Part shown: positions 51,332 through 59,145 of the stretch, in pieces | Position numbering within the stretch: the first letter of the stretch is position 1 | How the letters are laid out: every line of letters starts with the position of its first letter | Assembly (NCBI GenBank): GCA_002634385.1 | Contig: NSJL01000006.1 | Location: 1-64,000 of the forward strand | From: Nitrospira sp. | GTDB taxonomy: Bacteria > Nitrospirota > Thermodesulfovibrionia > Thermodesulfovibrionales > Dissulfurispiraceae | Direction: 5' to 3' | Length of the DNA: 64,000 nucleotides | Notes under the pieces: model-generated | Told to the model about the DNA's origin: nothing | What the model saw: only the letters and a program-made list of their open reading frames with translations | Database searches by the model: none | Position numbers and translations under genes: made by a program

Positions 51332-52873
51332 ATGAATATCCTGAACAGCGTTAAATTCAAGCTCATCCTCGTATGTTTCTGTTCCATCCTGGGAATCTTT
51401 CTTCTTATCGAATGGAGCGAGCTCGAGAACTCGAAGGAAAAACTGTACAACGTCCAGAAGGAAAAGGCTGTCCTCATGTCTCACATCATCATGGACAACA
51501 TCATGCTCCTCATGCTCGAGAACAGGTGGACGGAGCTGCAGAAGCTCTTCGAGCAGTATCCCCGGAGCCACCCCGAGTTGAGGGAGATCAGGATCTTCCA
51601 TCCCGGGAATGGCCGCATTATCGCGGCCAACGAAAAAGGTGAAGTGGGGAAAAGAATTTATGCGGCCGACTGGGAGCGTTTCACGGCGGGGGATGAGGAG
51701 CCTTTTATCATTGAAAAGAAAGAGGAAGTCTTTGCGACCTGTATTCGCCCGATTCGCAATGGCCCTGAATGTTACAAGTGCCACTCTCCCCGGAACAAAG
51801 TGATCGGGGTTCTCGATGTGGAGGTCTCCCTGGCATCGGCGAAGAGGGCTCTTACCGATATACAGCGGCAACATATGGTGACTTTTGTTCTCGGTTTCTT
51901 CATCCTGTGCGTTATCCTGGTAATCGGCGGCGATATCCTGATCAACAGCCCGCTGCATACCCTCACCGAGGTGATGAAGAAGGTAAAGAAAGGCGACCTG
52001 TCGGTACGGGCCCCCGAGTCGCGCAAGGACGAGTTCGGCTTTCTGGCCCGTTCATTCAACGAGATGATAGCGGCTCTCGAAGCCGCACAGGACGAGGTGG
52101 AGCACTATCACAAACAGCAGATGCTGCATGTGGATAAAATGGCGTCGCTGGGAGAGGTCGTCTCCGGTATCGCCCATGAGATCAAGAATCCCCTCGCGGG
52201 AATAAGCTGCGCTATCCAGATGTGCCAGTCTGAAATGAGCAGTGACGATCCAAAACGGGAGATCATCGGGGAGGTGCTGCACCAGGTGAACCGGCTCGAC
52301 GGGATTGTGAAGGACCTCCTGCGGTATGCGCGGCCAAAGCCCCTGCAACTCGTGCCCGCCCGGATCGGTGATATTCTCGATAAGGCCCTTTTCTTTGTCT
52401 ATCCCGAATCGCGGAAACAGAACATCACGATAGAGGTCCGGAAAGAGGAGGAGCCTGGTGAGATAGGGGGGGACCCCGACCTGATCCAGCAGGTCTTCCT
52501 CAATATCGTGGTAAATGCGGTGCAGGCGATGCCCAGCGGCGGAAAGCTCCTTATCTCGGTATCACGGCAGGGCGAAGAGCATGCCGGAAGAGAGGAGACG
52601 GTGGCGGTCCGGTTCCAGGATACCGGAAAGGGCATTGCGCCCGAAGATCTCAAGACGATCTTCGAGCCCTTTTTCACGAGGAAACAGAAGGGGACCGGGT
52701 TGGGCCTGTCCATAAGCAGGAAGATCGTCCAGGAGCACGGAGGCCACATCACTGTTACAAGCGAGCTTGGCAAGGGAAGCGTTTTTACGGTATACCTGCC
52801 CGTTCGCCCGGTAAGCCTCGCCTCTCCGGGTGAGGAAGCGACCGCCGGGCCGGATATCCTGCCCGCCGCATAA
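51332..52873 (+). CDS. Sensor histidine kinase with periplasmic haem-c domain
   Basis: The 513-residue protein has a membrane helix at about residues 9-27, a periplasmic sensor domain (about 28-181) containing CYKCH at 147-151, and a second helix at about 182-203. A HAMP domain (about 205-255), the phosphoacceptor His282 in GIAHEIKNPLAG, and an ATPase domain with DTGKGI and GTGLGLSI follow. The CxxCH in the sensor means covalent haem c, as in periplasmic haem PAS sensors of Geobacter. It can sense redox potential or a gas such as NO or CO. No response regulator is adjacent; the nearest is at 58480. It lies directly after the multiheme cytochrome genes. Confidence 0.9.
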   Translation: MNILNSVKFKLILVCFCSILGIFLLIEWSELENSKEKLYNVQKEKAVLMSHIIMDNIMLLMLENRWTELQKLFEQYPRSHPELREIRIFHPGNGRIIAANEKGEVGKRIYAADWERFTAGDEEPFIIEKKEEVFATCIRPIRNGPECYKCHSPRNKVIGVLDVEVSLASAKRALTDIQRQHMVTFVLGFFILCVILVIGGDILINSPLHTLTEVMKKVKKGDLSVRAPESRKDEFGFLARSFNEMIAALEAAQDEVEHYHKQQMLHVDKMASLGEVVSGIAHEIKNPLAGISCAIQMCQSEMSSDDPKREIIGEVLHQVNRLDGIVKDLLRYARPKPLQLVPARIGDILDKALFFVYPESRKQNITIEVRKEEEPGEIGGDPDLIQQVFLNIVVNAVQAMPSGGKLLISVSRQGEEHAGREETVAVRFQDTGKGIAPEDLKTIFEPFFTRKQKGTGLGLSISRKIVQEHGGHITVTSELGKGSVFTVYLPVRPVSLASPGEEATAGPDILPAA

Positions 52874-52998
52874 AGAGGAGAGCTTGCTCACGTAAGTCCT
52901 GTCAATGGAAGGGAGCAGTTTCCCCCCGGCTGTTTCTCCCTTCCTCTTCTCCTCCAAAATGGTAACTATCATGAACGGAACCCTCTTTTTCTCTCTGC

Positions 52999-53027
52999 TT
53001 GACAAGTGCGGGAGGAAGGGGTAAAAG
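52999..53027 (+). promoter_or_regulatory. Promoter of the Slp gene, predicted leaderless
   Basis: TTGACA (52999-53004), 17 bp, TAAAAG (53022-53027). The expected start is 53034, the A of the ATG. No ribosome site lies close to the ATG. Confidence 0.5.
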
Positions 53028-53033
53028 ATAAGT

Positions 53034-53597
53034 ATGTACCGGGCTCTATCCCTCATTATCATTATCCTTGCTACTTTGCTTTCGGCGTGTGCTCCGGAGG
53101 TGCGTCCGGACTTCACCACCCGCGGAGCTGCCCCGGCATCTTTCTCCGATCTCTTGATGCATCCGTCCGACTTCAAAGGGGGTACGTTTGTCTTGGGAGG
53201 GACCATCATCCGCAATGAGCCCACCGTCCAAGGCTCTCTCCTCGAGGCTGTTTATGTACCCCTTTCGGACGAGGGTCGCTTGCAGAAGGAAACCGGTGAA
53301 GTGCAGGGAAGATTCCTGGCGCTCTATCCCCGGGAAAAGGGAACCCTGGATTCCGAGAGGTTCCGCGAAGGGAGCGATATCACCATCATGGGGATATTTA
53401 AAGAAATACAACCGGGCAGGGTGAACGGGACAGAGTATTTTTTCCCTTTTTTTGAAATAAGGGAGATTCACCTTTGGGAAGAGACGGGGAAAATTCCTTC
53501 CTGGTATGCCCCGTATCCTTTCAGTGATCCGTACCTCGGACCATCCCTTCTGAGAGACCCCTCCTGGAAGGAACGGCCGACACCCTCCTGGAGGTAG
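53034..53597 (+). CDS. Slp-family outer membrane lipoprotein
   Basis: The 187-residue precursor has a lipoprotein signal ending in LLSACAP. The Slp pattern follows: a beta domain with FKGGTFVLGGTIIRNE, EAVYVPLSDEGR and GRFLALYPREKG, and a proline-rich C terminus. Slp proteins are stationary-phase or starvation lipoproteins of the outer membrane with unknown biochemistry. It lies alone on the plus strand, 11 bp from the convergent ferredoxin gene. The strong promoter overlaps a possible leaderless start. Confidence 0.8.
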   Translation: MYRALSLIIIILATLLSACAPEVRPDFTTRGAAPASFSDLLMHPSDFKGGTFVLGGTIIRNEPTVQGSLLEAVYVPLSDEGRLQKETGEVQGRFLALYPREKGTLDSERFREGSDITIMGIFKEIQPGRVNGTEYFFPFFEIREIHLWEETGKIPSWYAPYPFSDPYLGPSLLRDPSWKERPTPSWR

Positions 53598-53608
53598 ATT
53601 GCGCGCGC

Positions 53609-54610
53609 TCAGGGGTGCGCGAGGGCTTTGATATAAGGGACGATCACCATAAGCTCCTCGGGAGTAACGGAGGAGTGCCACTTCCCTGACAGCCGGGCCA
53701 CCAGAATACCGCCGAAAAAGACCACGACGACCGCCGCGACGAACAGTTCCGGTTTAATGGAGCGCCTGTTGGGAAGTGCCATATTCAGCGCTCCCTCTGC
53801 GGGACAATGGCTCACACAGGTGAGGCAGCCGGTGCATTCGGGCGAGCGGATGGCCTTTTTCCTGTCCACCGGAAGCAGAGAGGGACAATTCCTCGAGCAG
53901 GAACCGCACCGGATGCATCGCTCCTGGTTCCGCTGTATGGTAATCGGGCTTGCAGCGCTCAGTAAACCGAGCAGTCCGCCATACGGGCAGAGATACCTGC
54001 ACCATACATTCCGGTAGAAAAGGGAGGCGCCGAAAAGGACACCGAGGGTGACTTGCGTCGTCAGGGACATCTCGGTGAAAAAAGCAAGGAGCTTGATGTC
54101 CGCCACCTTCCAGTAGGGGGTATCGAGAAACATTACTATCTCCGGCGGGGTCATCTTGAGGAGGATGACATAAAGAAAGAAGGCCATAAGAAGGTATTTC
54201 ACCGACCTCAGGGGATAGTCGAGGAATTTCGGAAGGGCGACATTCTTTCCGAAGAGCTTTTTCCCGGCCTGTCCCACCGCTTCGGAGAGGGTGCCCACCG
54301 GACAGATCCATGAGCAGAAGGATTTCTTCAGCAGGAGCGCCATGAGCAGTGCAATAATGAACAGGACCAGGGCTGCAGGGTGCACCGGATCGAATACGCC
54401 CCCGGCAATCCAGAGCTTAAGGGCCATTAATGCGCCGATGGGCATGAACCCCTCCACGGAGGGGGAACGGGAAATGGAAGGCATAATCCCGTTTTCCAGT
54501 GCCCGTGCAAAGAAATAAAAGCTGATGCCCGCATAGGTCACCATGGCGAGAACGATCCACTGGACCAGCGCGCGGATTTTTCTGATACGGGAGCGGTCGA
54601 TGGTTTTCAT
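53609..54610 (-). CDS. NapH/NosR/CcoG-like membrane polyferredoxin
   Basis: The 333-residue protein has about five or six membrane helices and two cytoplasmic-type C-x3-CP motifs (SFCSWICPVG and WCRYLCPYGG). Two 4Fe-4S ferredoxin motifs follow (CIRCGSCSRNCP and CTGCLTCVSHCP), then a last helix. This is the NapH/MauN/NosR architecture, which moves electrons from quinol or ferredoxin across the membrane to periplasmic reductases. No reductase gene adjoins it. It converges with the Slp gene. ATG at 54610 has AAAAGGA at suitable distance. Confidence 0.85.
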   Translation of the reverse strand: MKTIDRSRIRKIRALVQWIVLAMVTYAGISFYFFARALENGIMPSISRSPSVEGFMPIGALMALKLWIAGGVFDPVHPAALVLFIIALLMALLLKKSFCSWICPVGTLSEAVGQAGKKLFGKNVALPKFLDYPLRSVKYLLMAFFLYVILLKMTPPEIVMFLDTPYWKVADIKLLAFFTEMSLTTQVTLGVLFGASLFYRNVWCRYLCPYGGLLGLLSAASPITIQRNQERCIRCGSCSRNCPSLLPVDRKKAIRSPECTGCLTCVSHCPAEGALNMALPNRRSIKPELFVAAVVVVFFGGILVARLSGKWHSSVTPEELMVIVPYIKALAHP

Positions 54611-54710
54611 ATCCTTTTATTCTACAGGAACAGGAGGGCGGAAAGTATGATTTCCGTCAAGGTCGGAAAGACCCGTGAGTCGCATGCAGGGGAAAAAGTT
54701 GTGTATTCCC

Positions 54711-55757
54711 TTATCGGGACGCCCCTGCCTCCACGGGCACCACTGCAACGTCAAGACGCTCTGCACCCCTGATAACCGTGAGGGTTGTCTCTTCTCCCAG
54801 CGGCCATTCGGAGAGGAAACGGTGAATGTCGTCCACACTCGCCGTATTCCGCCCGTTCAGTGCCGTGATGACGTCGCCTTCGCGCAGTCCCGCGCGCCCC
54901 GCGGGGCCGTCGGGATCGATACTCACGACCTCCACCCCGTATTCGCCGGTCAGGTGATGGAATCTCACCAGCCGGCGGCTCAGCGGCCGTTGCTGCGCAA
55001 CAATGCCGAGGTAGCCGCGGCGCACTTTCCCATGGGATAATATCTGTGATGCGACCCATCGGGCCGTATTGGAGGGAATGGAGAAACCGATCCCCTGCGC
55101 CAGGGCGATAATCGCGGTATTTATCCCGGCAATATTCCCCCGGGAGTCCACCAGGGGGCCCCCGGAATTCCCGGGGTTGAGGGGGGCCGTATGCTGGATG
55201 ATGTTTTCGATGAGCATCCCCTGGGTGCTGCGCATGGAGCGTCCGAGGGCACTTACCACCCCGGTAGAGACAGTGGATTGAAAACCGAAGGGATTGCCGA
55301 TAGCGATGATCAATTGGCCGACACGTAGCTGGGCGGAATCACCCAGCTTCGCGTACGGGAGGCTGGAGGCTCCGGCACGGATGACGGCAAGATCGGTGAT
55401 GGGGTCCGAGCCCACGAGGGTGCTATCCAGCACCGAACTGTCCTGGAGGGTGACGGTCAGGCGTTTTGCCTGCTGCACCACGTGATCGTTGGTCAGGATA
55501 TAGCCGTCGGGAGCGATAATGACGCCCGAGCCGGCGCCTGTCTGCATCGGCTCCCGCCTGCCGGTATGCTGCAGCACCGAGATGCCCACTACCGCCGGAC
55601 CCACCGCTTCCACGACAGAAATGACTGCCCGGGAGTAGGCATCGAGAAGCTCCACATCGGACATATCTCCTGGTTTCACCTCGCAGCGGCGCGATTCTTC
55701 CGGCCTCCCTTCTTCATCTTTCAGCAATCGTACTGCGGGGATGCTTTCCTCGTCCAT
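54711..55757 (-). CDS. Trypsin-like serine protease with PDZ domain (HtrA/DegP family)
   Basis: The 348-residue protein has the catalytic triad in LTNDHVV (His), SDPITDLAVI (Asp) and NPGNSGGPL (Ser). One PDZ domain follows (GVEVVSIDPDGPAGRAGLRE). The N terminus (MDEESIPAVRLLKDEEGRPE) is charged and has neither signal peptide nor membrane helix. Most HtrA proteins are exported, so this one may be cytoplasmic or use another route. ATG at 55757 has GGGGGAGA. It has its own TATAAT box upstream and is not tied to the TauE gene 148 bp away. Confidence 0.88.
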   Translation of the reverse strand: MDEESIPAVRLLKDEEGRPEESRRCEVKPGDMSDVELLDAYSRAVISVVEAVGPAVVGISVLQHTGRREPMQTGAGSGVIIAPDGYILTNDHVVQQAKRLTVTLQDSSVLDSTLVGSDPITDLAVIRAGASSLPYAKLGDSAQLRVGQLIIAIGNPFGFQSTVSTGVVSALGRSMRSTQGMLIENIIQHTAPLNPGNSGGPLVDSRGNIAGINTAIIALAQGIGFSIPSNTARWVASQILSHGKVRRGYLGIVAQQRPLSRRLVRFHHLTGEYGVEVVSIDPDGPAGRAGLREGDVITALNGRNTASVDDIHRFLSEWPLGEETTLTVIRGAERLDVAVVPVEAGASR

Positions 55758-55839
55758 GCTCTCTCCCCCTGTCTCCCCTCTCCGGATCCCGGTGGCCGGA
55801 GGCAAAATGATTCCTTGAACGGCAGTGCCCTTTTCTTTA

Positions 55840-55845
55840 ATTATA
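55840..55845 (-). promoter_or_regulatory. -10 element of the HtrA-like gene
   Basis: TATAAT on the minus strand with TG directly before it. The leader is about 75 bases. No good -35 is seen. Confidence 0.4.
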
Positions 55846-55905
55846 CAGGACAGCGATAATAGCTCCTAATACGTCATAAATCGACATAAATGAGGGAGAG
55901 GGGGG

Positions 55906-56646
55906 TTAAAAAAGCTTGAGGCCGAGATATCTCGATCCAAGCCAGGTCAAAATAACCGCAAAGGTATACTTGAGGTAGAGCTCGGGAAGAAAATTTGCTG
56001 CTGTCCCCCCGAGATAGCTGCCCGCCACTGCGCCCGCCACCAGGCCCGGCAGCATATCCTTCCGCACATTTCCGAGCTTGTAATGGGTGACTGATCCCGC
56101 CACCCCCACGGGGACCATGGCGAGAAGGGAGCTCCCCTGTGCGGTGTGTTGTCCCATGGCGGCGAAGAGCACCATTGCGGGGATCATGATGGTTCCTCCT
56201 CCTACGCCCATCATCCCCGAAAGAAAGCCGGTGCCTGCCCCGGTGAGGAGCAGGACCGCCGTCTTCATCACCGCAGAGAGGGTGTAGCTCTCTTCAGGAA
56301 GATAGGCCTTTACGATAATGAGCACGGAAACGAAGATAAGGAAGGCGCCAAATGCTTTCTTGAGCTTCTGCTCGGGGAGGGAATGGGCATAGCGTGCCCC
56401 GAAACGTGCGGTATAGGTGGCGCTCAGGGCGAGGAGACCCGATGCTTTCCAGTCCACTGCATGGTGCAGGAGGTAGGCGGCGGCCCCTGCGAGCCCGGTG
56501 AAGACGACCGCTACGAGGCTTGTCCCGTGGGCTTTATGCTGGCTCAGCTTGCGCAGGGAGATCATGAGCGGTATCATGACCACGCCGCCGCCGAGGCCGA
56601 CCAGTCCTCCGAAAAAGCCTCCCAGGAGTCCGATAAGGAAGTTCAT
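55906..56646 (-). CDS. TauE/SafE-family (TSUP) permease
   Basis: The 246-residue protein has about seven or eight helices with the duplicated TSUP motif: GGFFGGLVGLGGGVVMIPL in the first half and LSGMMGVGGGTIMIPAMVL in the second. Family members move sulfite, sulfonates or other sulfur-containing anions. The ATG directly abuts the stop codon of the cca-type gene, so it is the third gene of the dtd-cca-tauE run. Substrate unknown. Confidence 0.9.
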   Translation of the reverse strand: MNFLIGLLGGFFGGLVGLGGGVVMIPLMISLRKLSQHKAHGTSLVAVVFTGLAGAAAYLLHHAVDWKASGLLALSATYTARFGARYAHSLPEQKLKKAFGAFLIFVSVLIIVKAYLPEESYTLSAVMKTAVLLLTGAGTGFLSGMMGVGGGTIMIPAMVLFAAMGQHTAQGSSLLAMVPVGVAGSVTHYKLGNVRKDMLPGLVAGAVAGSYLGGTAANFLPELYLKYTFAVILTWLGSRYLGLKLF

Positions 56647-57951
56647 TTATTTCTTTTCTCCTTCCTCTTCAATGAGCTTTCCGACAGTGGCGAGGGCTTC
56701 ATCCCGGGTGCCGAGTGTCCCTTCCAGTACCTTGTCCTCCACCTCCTCGAGGATCTTCCTGAAGAGAGGGGAGGGAACGAGGCGGAACTCCCGGATAAGA
56801 TCATGCCCGGTTACCAGGGGAAGGAGCTCCCTGCGCTTCCTGAAGAGCGTCCTGTAAAAGGAAAGCAGCTCCCGGTAGGGGGAGGGATCCCGGGAGCCGG
56901 CCACTGCGATCAGGACCAGGGCGTATATATCATCGCCGGCTTCTTTCAACAGACGGATTGTCTCCCTGCCCTCCCCAGTGTCTTTCATGCGCAGCAATCT
57001 CTCTTTTCCGGCGGCCAGCGCGAGGAGGAAGTCTGTCTCTTTCCGGGAAAGCTTCAGGTGGCGCGCAGTGCTCCCGGCTCTTTCCCGGCAGGGGGAGAGC
57101 AGGGAGAGCTTTACGCATATTCTCCGGAAATCGGAGGTGAAATAGTCAGCAATGAAACTCCCCTCGCCGCCGAAAGAAAGGGAGGGATTCTGCATGATTT
57201 CCTCCGCCTTCCTGTACTGAGAGAGGACCTCCTCCCATTCGGAGGGCGACATGCTCTTCCCGTGGGGCAGGAGAGAGGAGAGAATACTGCTGTCCGCCAT
57301 TGATGCCACAGTGAAGTAGGATGCCCCGGCCCGCAGGATATGCCTCAGTTCTTCGGAAACCCGCTCGGCGGCAACGGAAGAGATGAGGGGGGAGAGCCTC
57401 TTTACGGCCTGCAGTGTCCGCTCCTCCACCGCAAAGCGCAGGGTGGCGGCGAAGCGATAGACCCGCAGCAGCCGCAGGGGGTCTTTGATGAAATTCTCTT
57501 CCGCGACCATCCGCAGTATCCCTGCGGAGAGATCTTGTGCGCCGTTATAGGGGTCGATACGATTGAGCACTACGGAACGCGCCGGGGAGGACTCCCCGGG
57601 CGGGGTCTCGCGGATGGCCCACAGGGGCAGTGCCATGGCGTTTATGGTCAGATCCCTTTCCGAGAGATCGATGGAGAGGGAGTTGCAGCGTACCGCTGAA
57701 AGATCCAGAATAGAGCCGTTCCCGACCAGCCGGTACACCCCGAAATCGGCGTCGAGGACAACAAAGGAGGCGCCGGCCTCCCGGGCGAACTCCTCTGCGA
57801 TCTGCCGGGCATCCCCCTTGACGACGATATCGAGGTCCTTCAGCACCTTGCCCATGAGCAGGTCACGCACGGCGCCCCCCACGACGAAGGCCCCGTCGAT
57901 GAGTCCCCTGGTGTGGGCGAAGGCTTTGAAAAGCTCCAGGAGAGTATGCAT
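56647..57951 (-). CDS. CCA-adding enzyme / poly(A) polymerase family tRNA nucleotidyltransferase
   Basis: The 434-residue class II nucleotidyltransferase has GGAVRDLLMGKVLKDLDIVV (catalytic DxD), RDLTINAMA and the neck motif DPLRLLRVYRFAATL. A longer helical C-terminal part follows. It adds or repairs the CCA end of tRNAs, or only part of it where the two activities are split. Its ATG abuts the stop of dtd, and its stop abuts the next ATG. All three genes should share one transcript. Confidence 0.88.
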   Translation of the reverse strand: MHTLLELFKAFAHTRGLIDGAFVVGGAVRDLLMGKVLKDLDIVVKGDARQIAEEFAREAGASFVVLDADFGVYRLVGNGSILDLSAVRCNSLSIDLSERDLTINAMALPLWAIRETPPGESSPARSVVLNRIDPYNGAQDLSAGILRMVAEENFIKDPLRLLRVYRFAATLRFAVEERTLQAVKRLSPLISSVAAERVSEELRHILRAGASYFTVASMADSSILSSLLPHGKSMSPSEWEEVLSQYRKAEEIMQNPSLSFGGEGSFIADYFTSDFRRICVKLSLLSPCRERAGSTARHLKLSRKETDFLLALAAGKERLLRMKDTGEGRETIRLLKEAGDDIYALVLIAVAGSRDPSPYRELLSFYRTLFRKRRELLPLVTGHDLIREFRLVPSPLFRKILEEVEDKVLEGTLGTRDEALATVGKLIEEEGEKK

Positions 57952-58395
57952 TCAGACCTTCGAATCGATGAGAAAGGTGACCGGGCCATCGTTGATGAGA
58001 TGCACTTTCATGGAGGCGCCGAAGCGGCCGGTGGCGACGGGAACCCCGGAATCTTTCAGTCGCTGAACGAGGAGGAGATAGAGCTCCCTCGCCTTTTCCG
58101 GTGCTTCCGCCCTGTCGAAGGAGGGACGGTTGCCCTTCCGGCAGCCTGCAGAAAGAGTAAACTGGGAGACGACGAGAATACCTCCCCCTGTTTCCGTGAC
58201 CGGGAGGTTCATTTTGCCCTGCCGGTCCCCGAACATCCGTATATGGAGCACCTTTTTCGCCAGGTACTCCACATCTTCCGTATCATCGCCTTTCTCCACC
58301 CCCAGGAACAGGAGAATCCCCCTGTCGATACATCCGACCGTGCTGCCTTCCACTTCCACGGAGGCACAGGTAACCCTTTGCAAGAGAGCTTTCAT
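57952..58395 (-). CDS. dtd: D-aminoacyl-tRNA deacylase
   Basis: The 147-residue protein matches [20 protein letters not shown] at the start, [18 protein letters not shown] in the middle and [14 protein letters not shown] at the end, which contains the cross-subunit Gly-Pro motif. It frees tRNA from wrongly attached D-amino acids and glycine. The segment is usually SQFTLYGD-RKG; SAGC here is a mild variant. A TGGTAGAAT extended -10 ends nine bases from the ATG, so the transcript has almost no leader. It precedes the cca-type gene in the same operon, both acting on tRNA. Confidence 0.95.
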   Translation of the reverse strand: MKALLQRVTCASVEVEGSTVGCIDRGILLFLGVEKGDDTEDVEYLAKKVLHIRMFGDRQGKMNLPVTETGGGILVVSQFTLSAGCRKGNRPSFDRAEAPEKARELYLLLVQRLKDSGVPVATGRFGASMKVHLINDGPVTFLIDSKV

Positions 58396-58403
58396 GAATT
58401 CTC

Positions 58404-58412
58404 ATTCTACCA
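58404..58412 (-). promoter_or_regulatory. Extended -10 promoter of dtd, predicted near-leaderless
   Basis: TGGTAGAAT on the minus strand, with TAGAAT at 58404-58409. The expected start is about 58397, two bases before the ATG. No ribosome site is present. Confidence 0.5.
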
Positions 58413-58479
58413 GAAAAGGAGCAGGTATACCAGGTCATAAGAGGGAGAATGCAATGAAAACTGGTAGTACCAAGAGGAG

Positions 58480-59145
58480 TCAAAAGGGGGGCATCGAATC
58501 GATCTTGATAATCCCTTGCTGGATGGCGAACTTGATGAGGCCGGCACGGGAATGGATGTCGAGCTTTTCGCAAATGTTGGTCTGATGGGCAATAACCGTC
58601 TTGACGCTGATATTCAGCATATCGGCGATCTCCTTGTGCGTATACCCTTCGGCCAGGGGTTTGAGGACCTGTTTTTCCCTGTCGGAGAGTTTTTCGTAGG
58701 GGTCCTCCCCCACCACCCCCTTTCCCAGGTAGCCGTAGACAACCTCGGTGGCGACGGCCGAGAAGAGATAGAACTCTCCCCTGTTCACCGCCCGTATGGC
58801 GGACACCAGGTCGCTCCCCACCGCTTTCTTGAGGAGATAGCCCGACACTCCCGCCTTGAGAAAGCGGGAGATGTACTCTTTATCGTCGTACTGAGTGAGG
58901 ATGAGGATCCTGGCCGCCGGGTCGAGCTTCTTAATCTCGAGGGTTGCTTCCAGCCCCCCCATCCGGGGCATTGCGATGTCCATGAGGATGATATCGGGCT
59001 TGTATTTTCTGAATTGTTCCACTGCCTCGATGCCGTCCGAGGCCTCCGCAACAGTCTCCATATCGTTGCAAAAACGCAGAAAGGCCGCAATCCCTTCCCG
59101 TACCAGCGCATGGTCGTCGGCAATCAGAATTCGTATCTTAGACAT
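58480..59145 (-). CDS. NarL/FixJ-family response regulator
   Basis: The 221-residue protein has a receiver domain with acidic pocket ADDH, phosphoacceptor Asp in IILMDIAMP, and Thr and Lys later. A LuxR-type helix-turn-helix follows (LSDREKQVLKPLAEGYTHKEIADMLN, split by the linker after residue 150). ATG at 59145 has GGGAGGGG and overlaps the kinase stop by 8 bp, so the two are a pair. It probably controls the cytochrome operon upstream and perhaps other respiratory genes. Confidence 0.93.
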   Translation of the reverse strand: MSKIRILIADDHALVREGIAAFLRFCNDMETVAEASDGIEAVEQFRKYKPDIILMDIAMPRMGGLEATLEIKKLDPAARILILTQYDDKEYISRFLKAGVSGYLLKKAVGSDLVSAIRAVNRGEFYLFSAVATEVVYGYLGKGVVGEDPYEKLSDREKQVLKPLAEGYTHKEIADMLNISVKTVIAHQTNICEKLDIHSRAGLIKFAIQQGIIKIDSMPPF

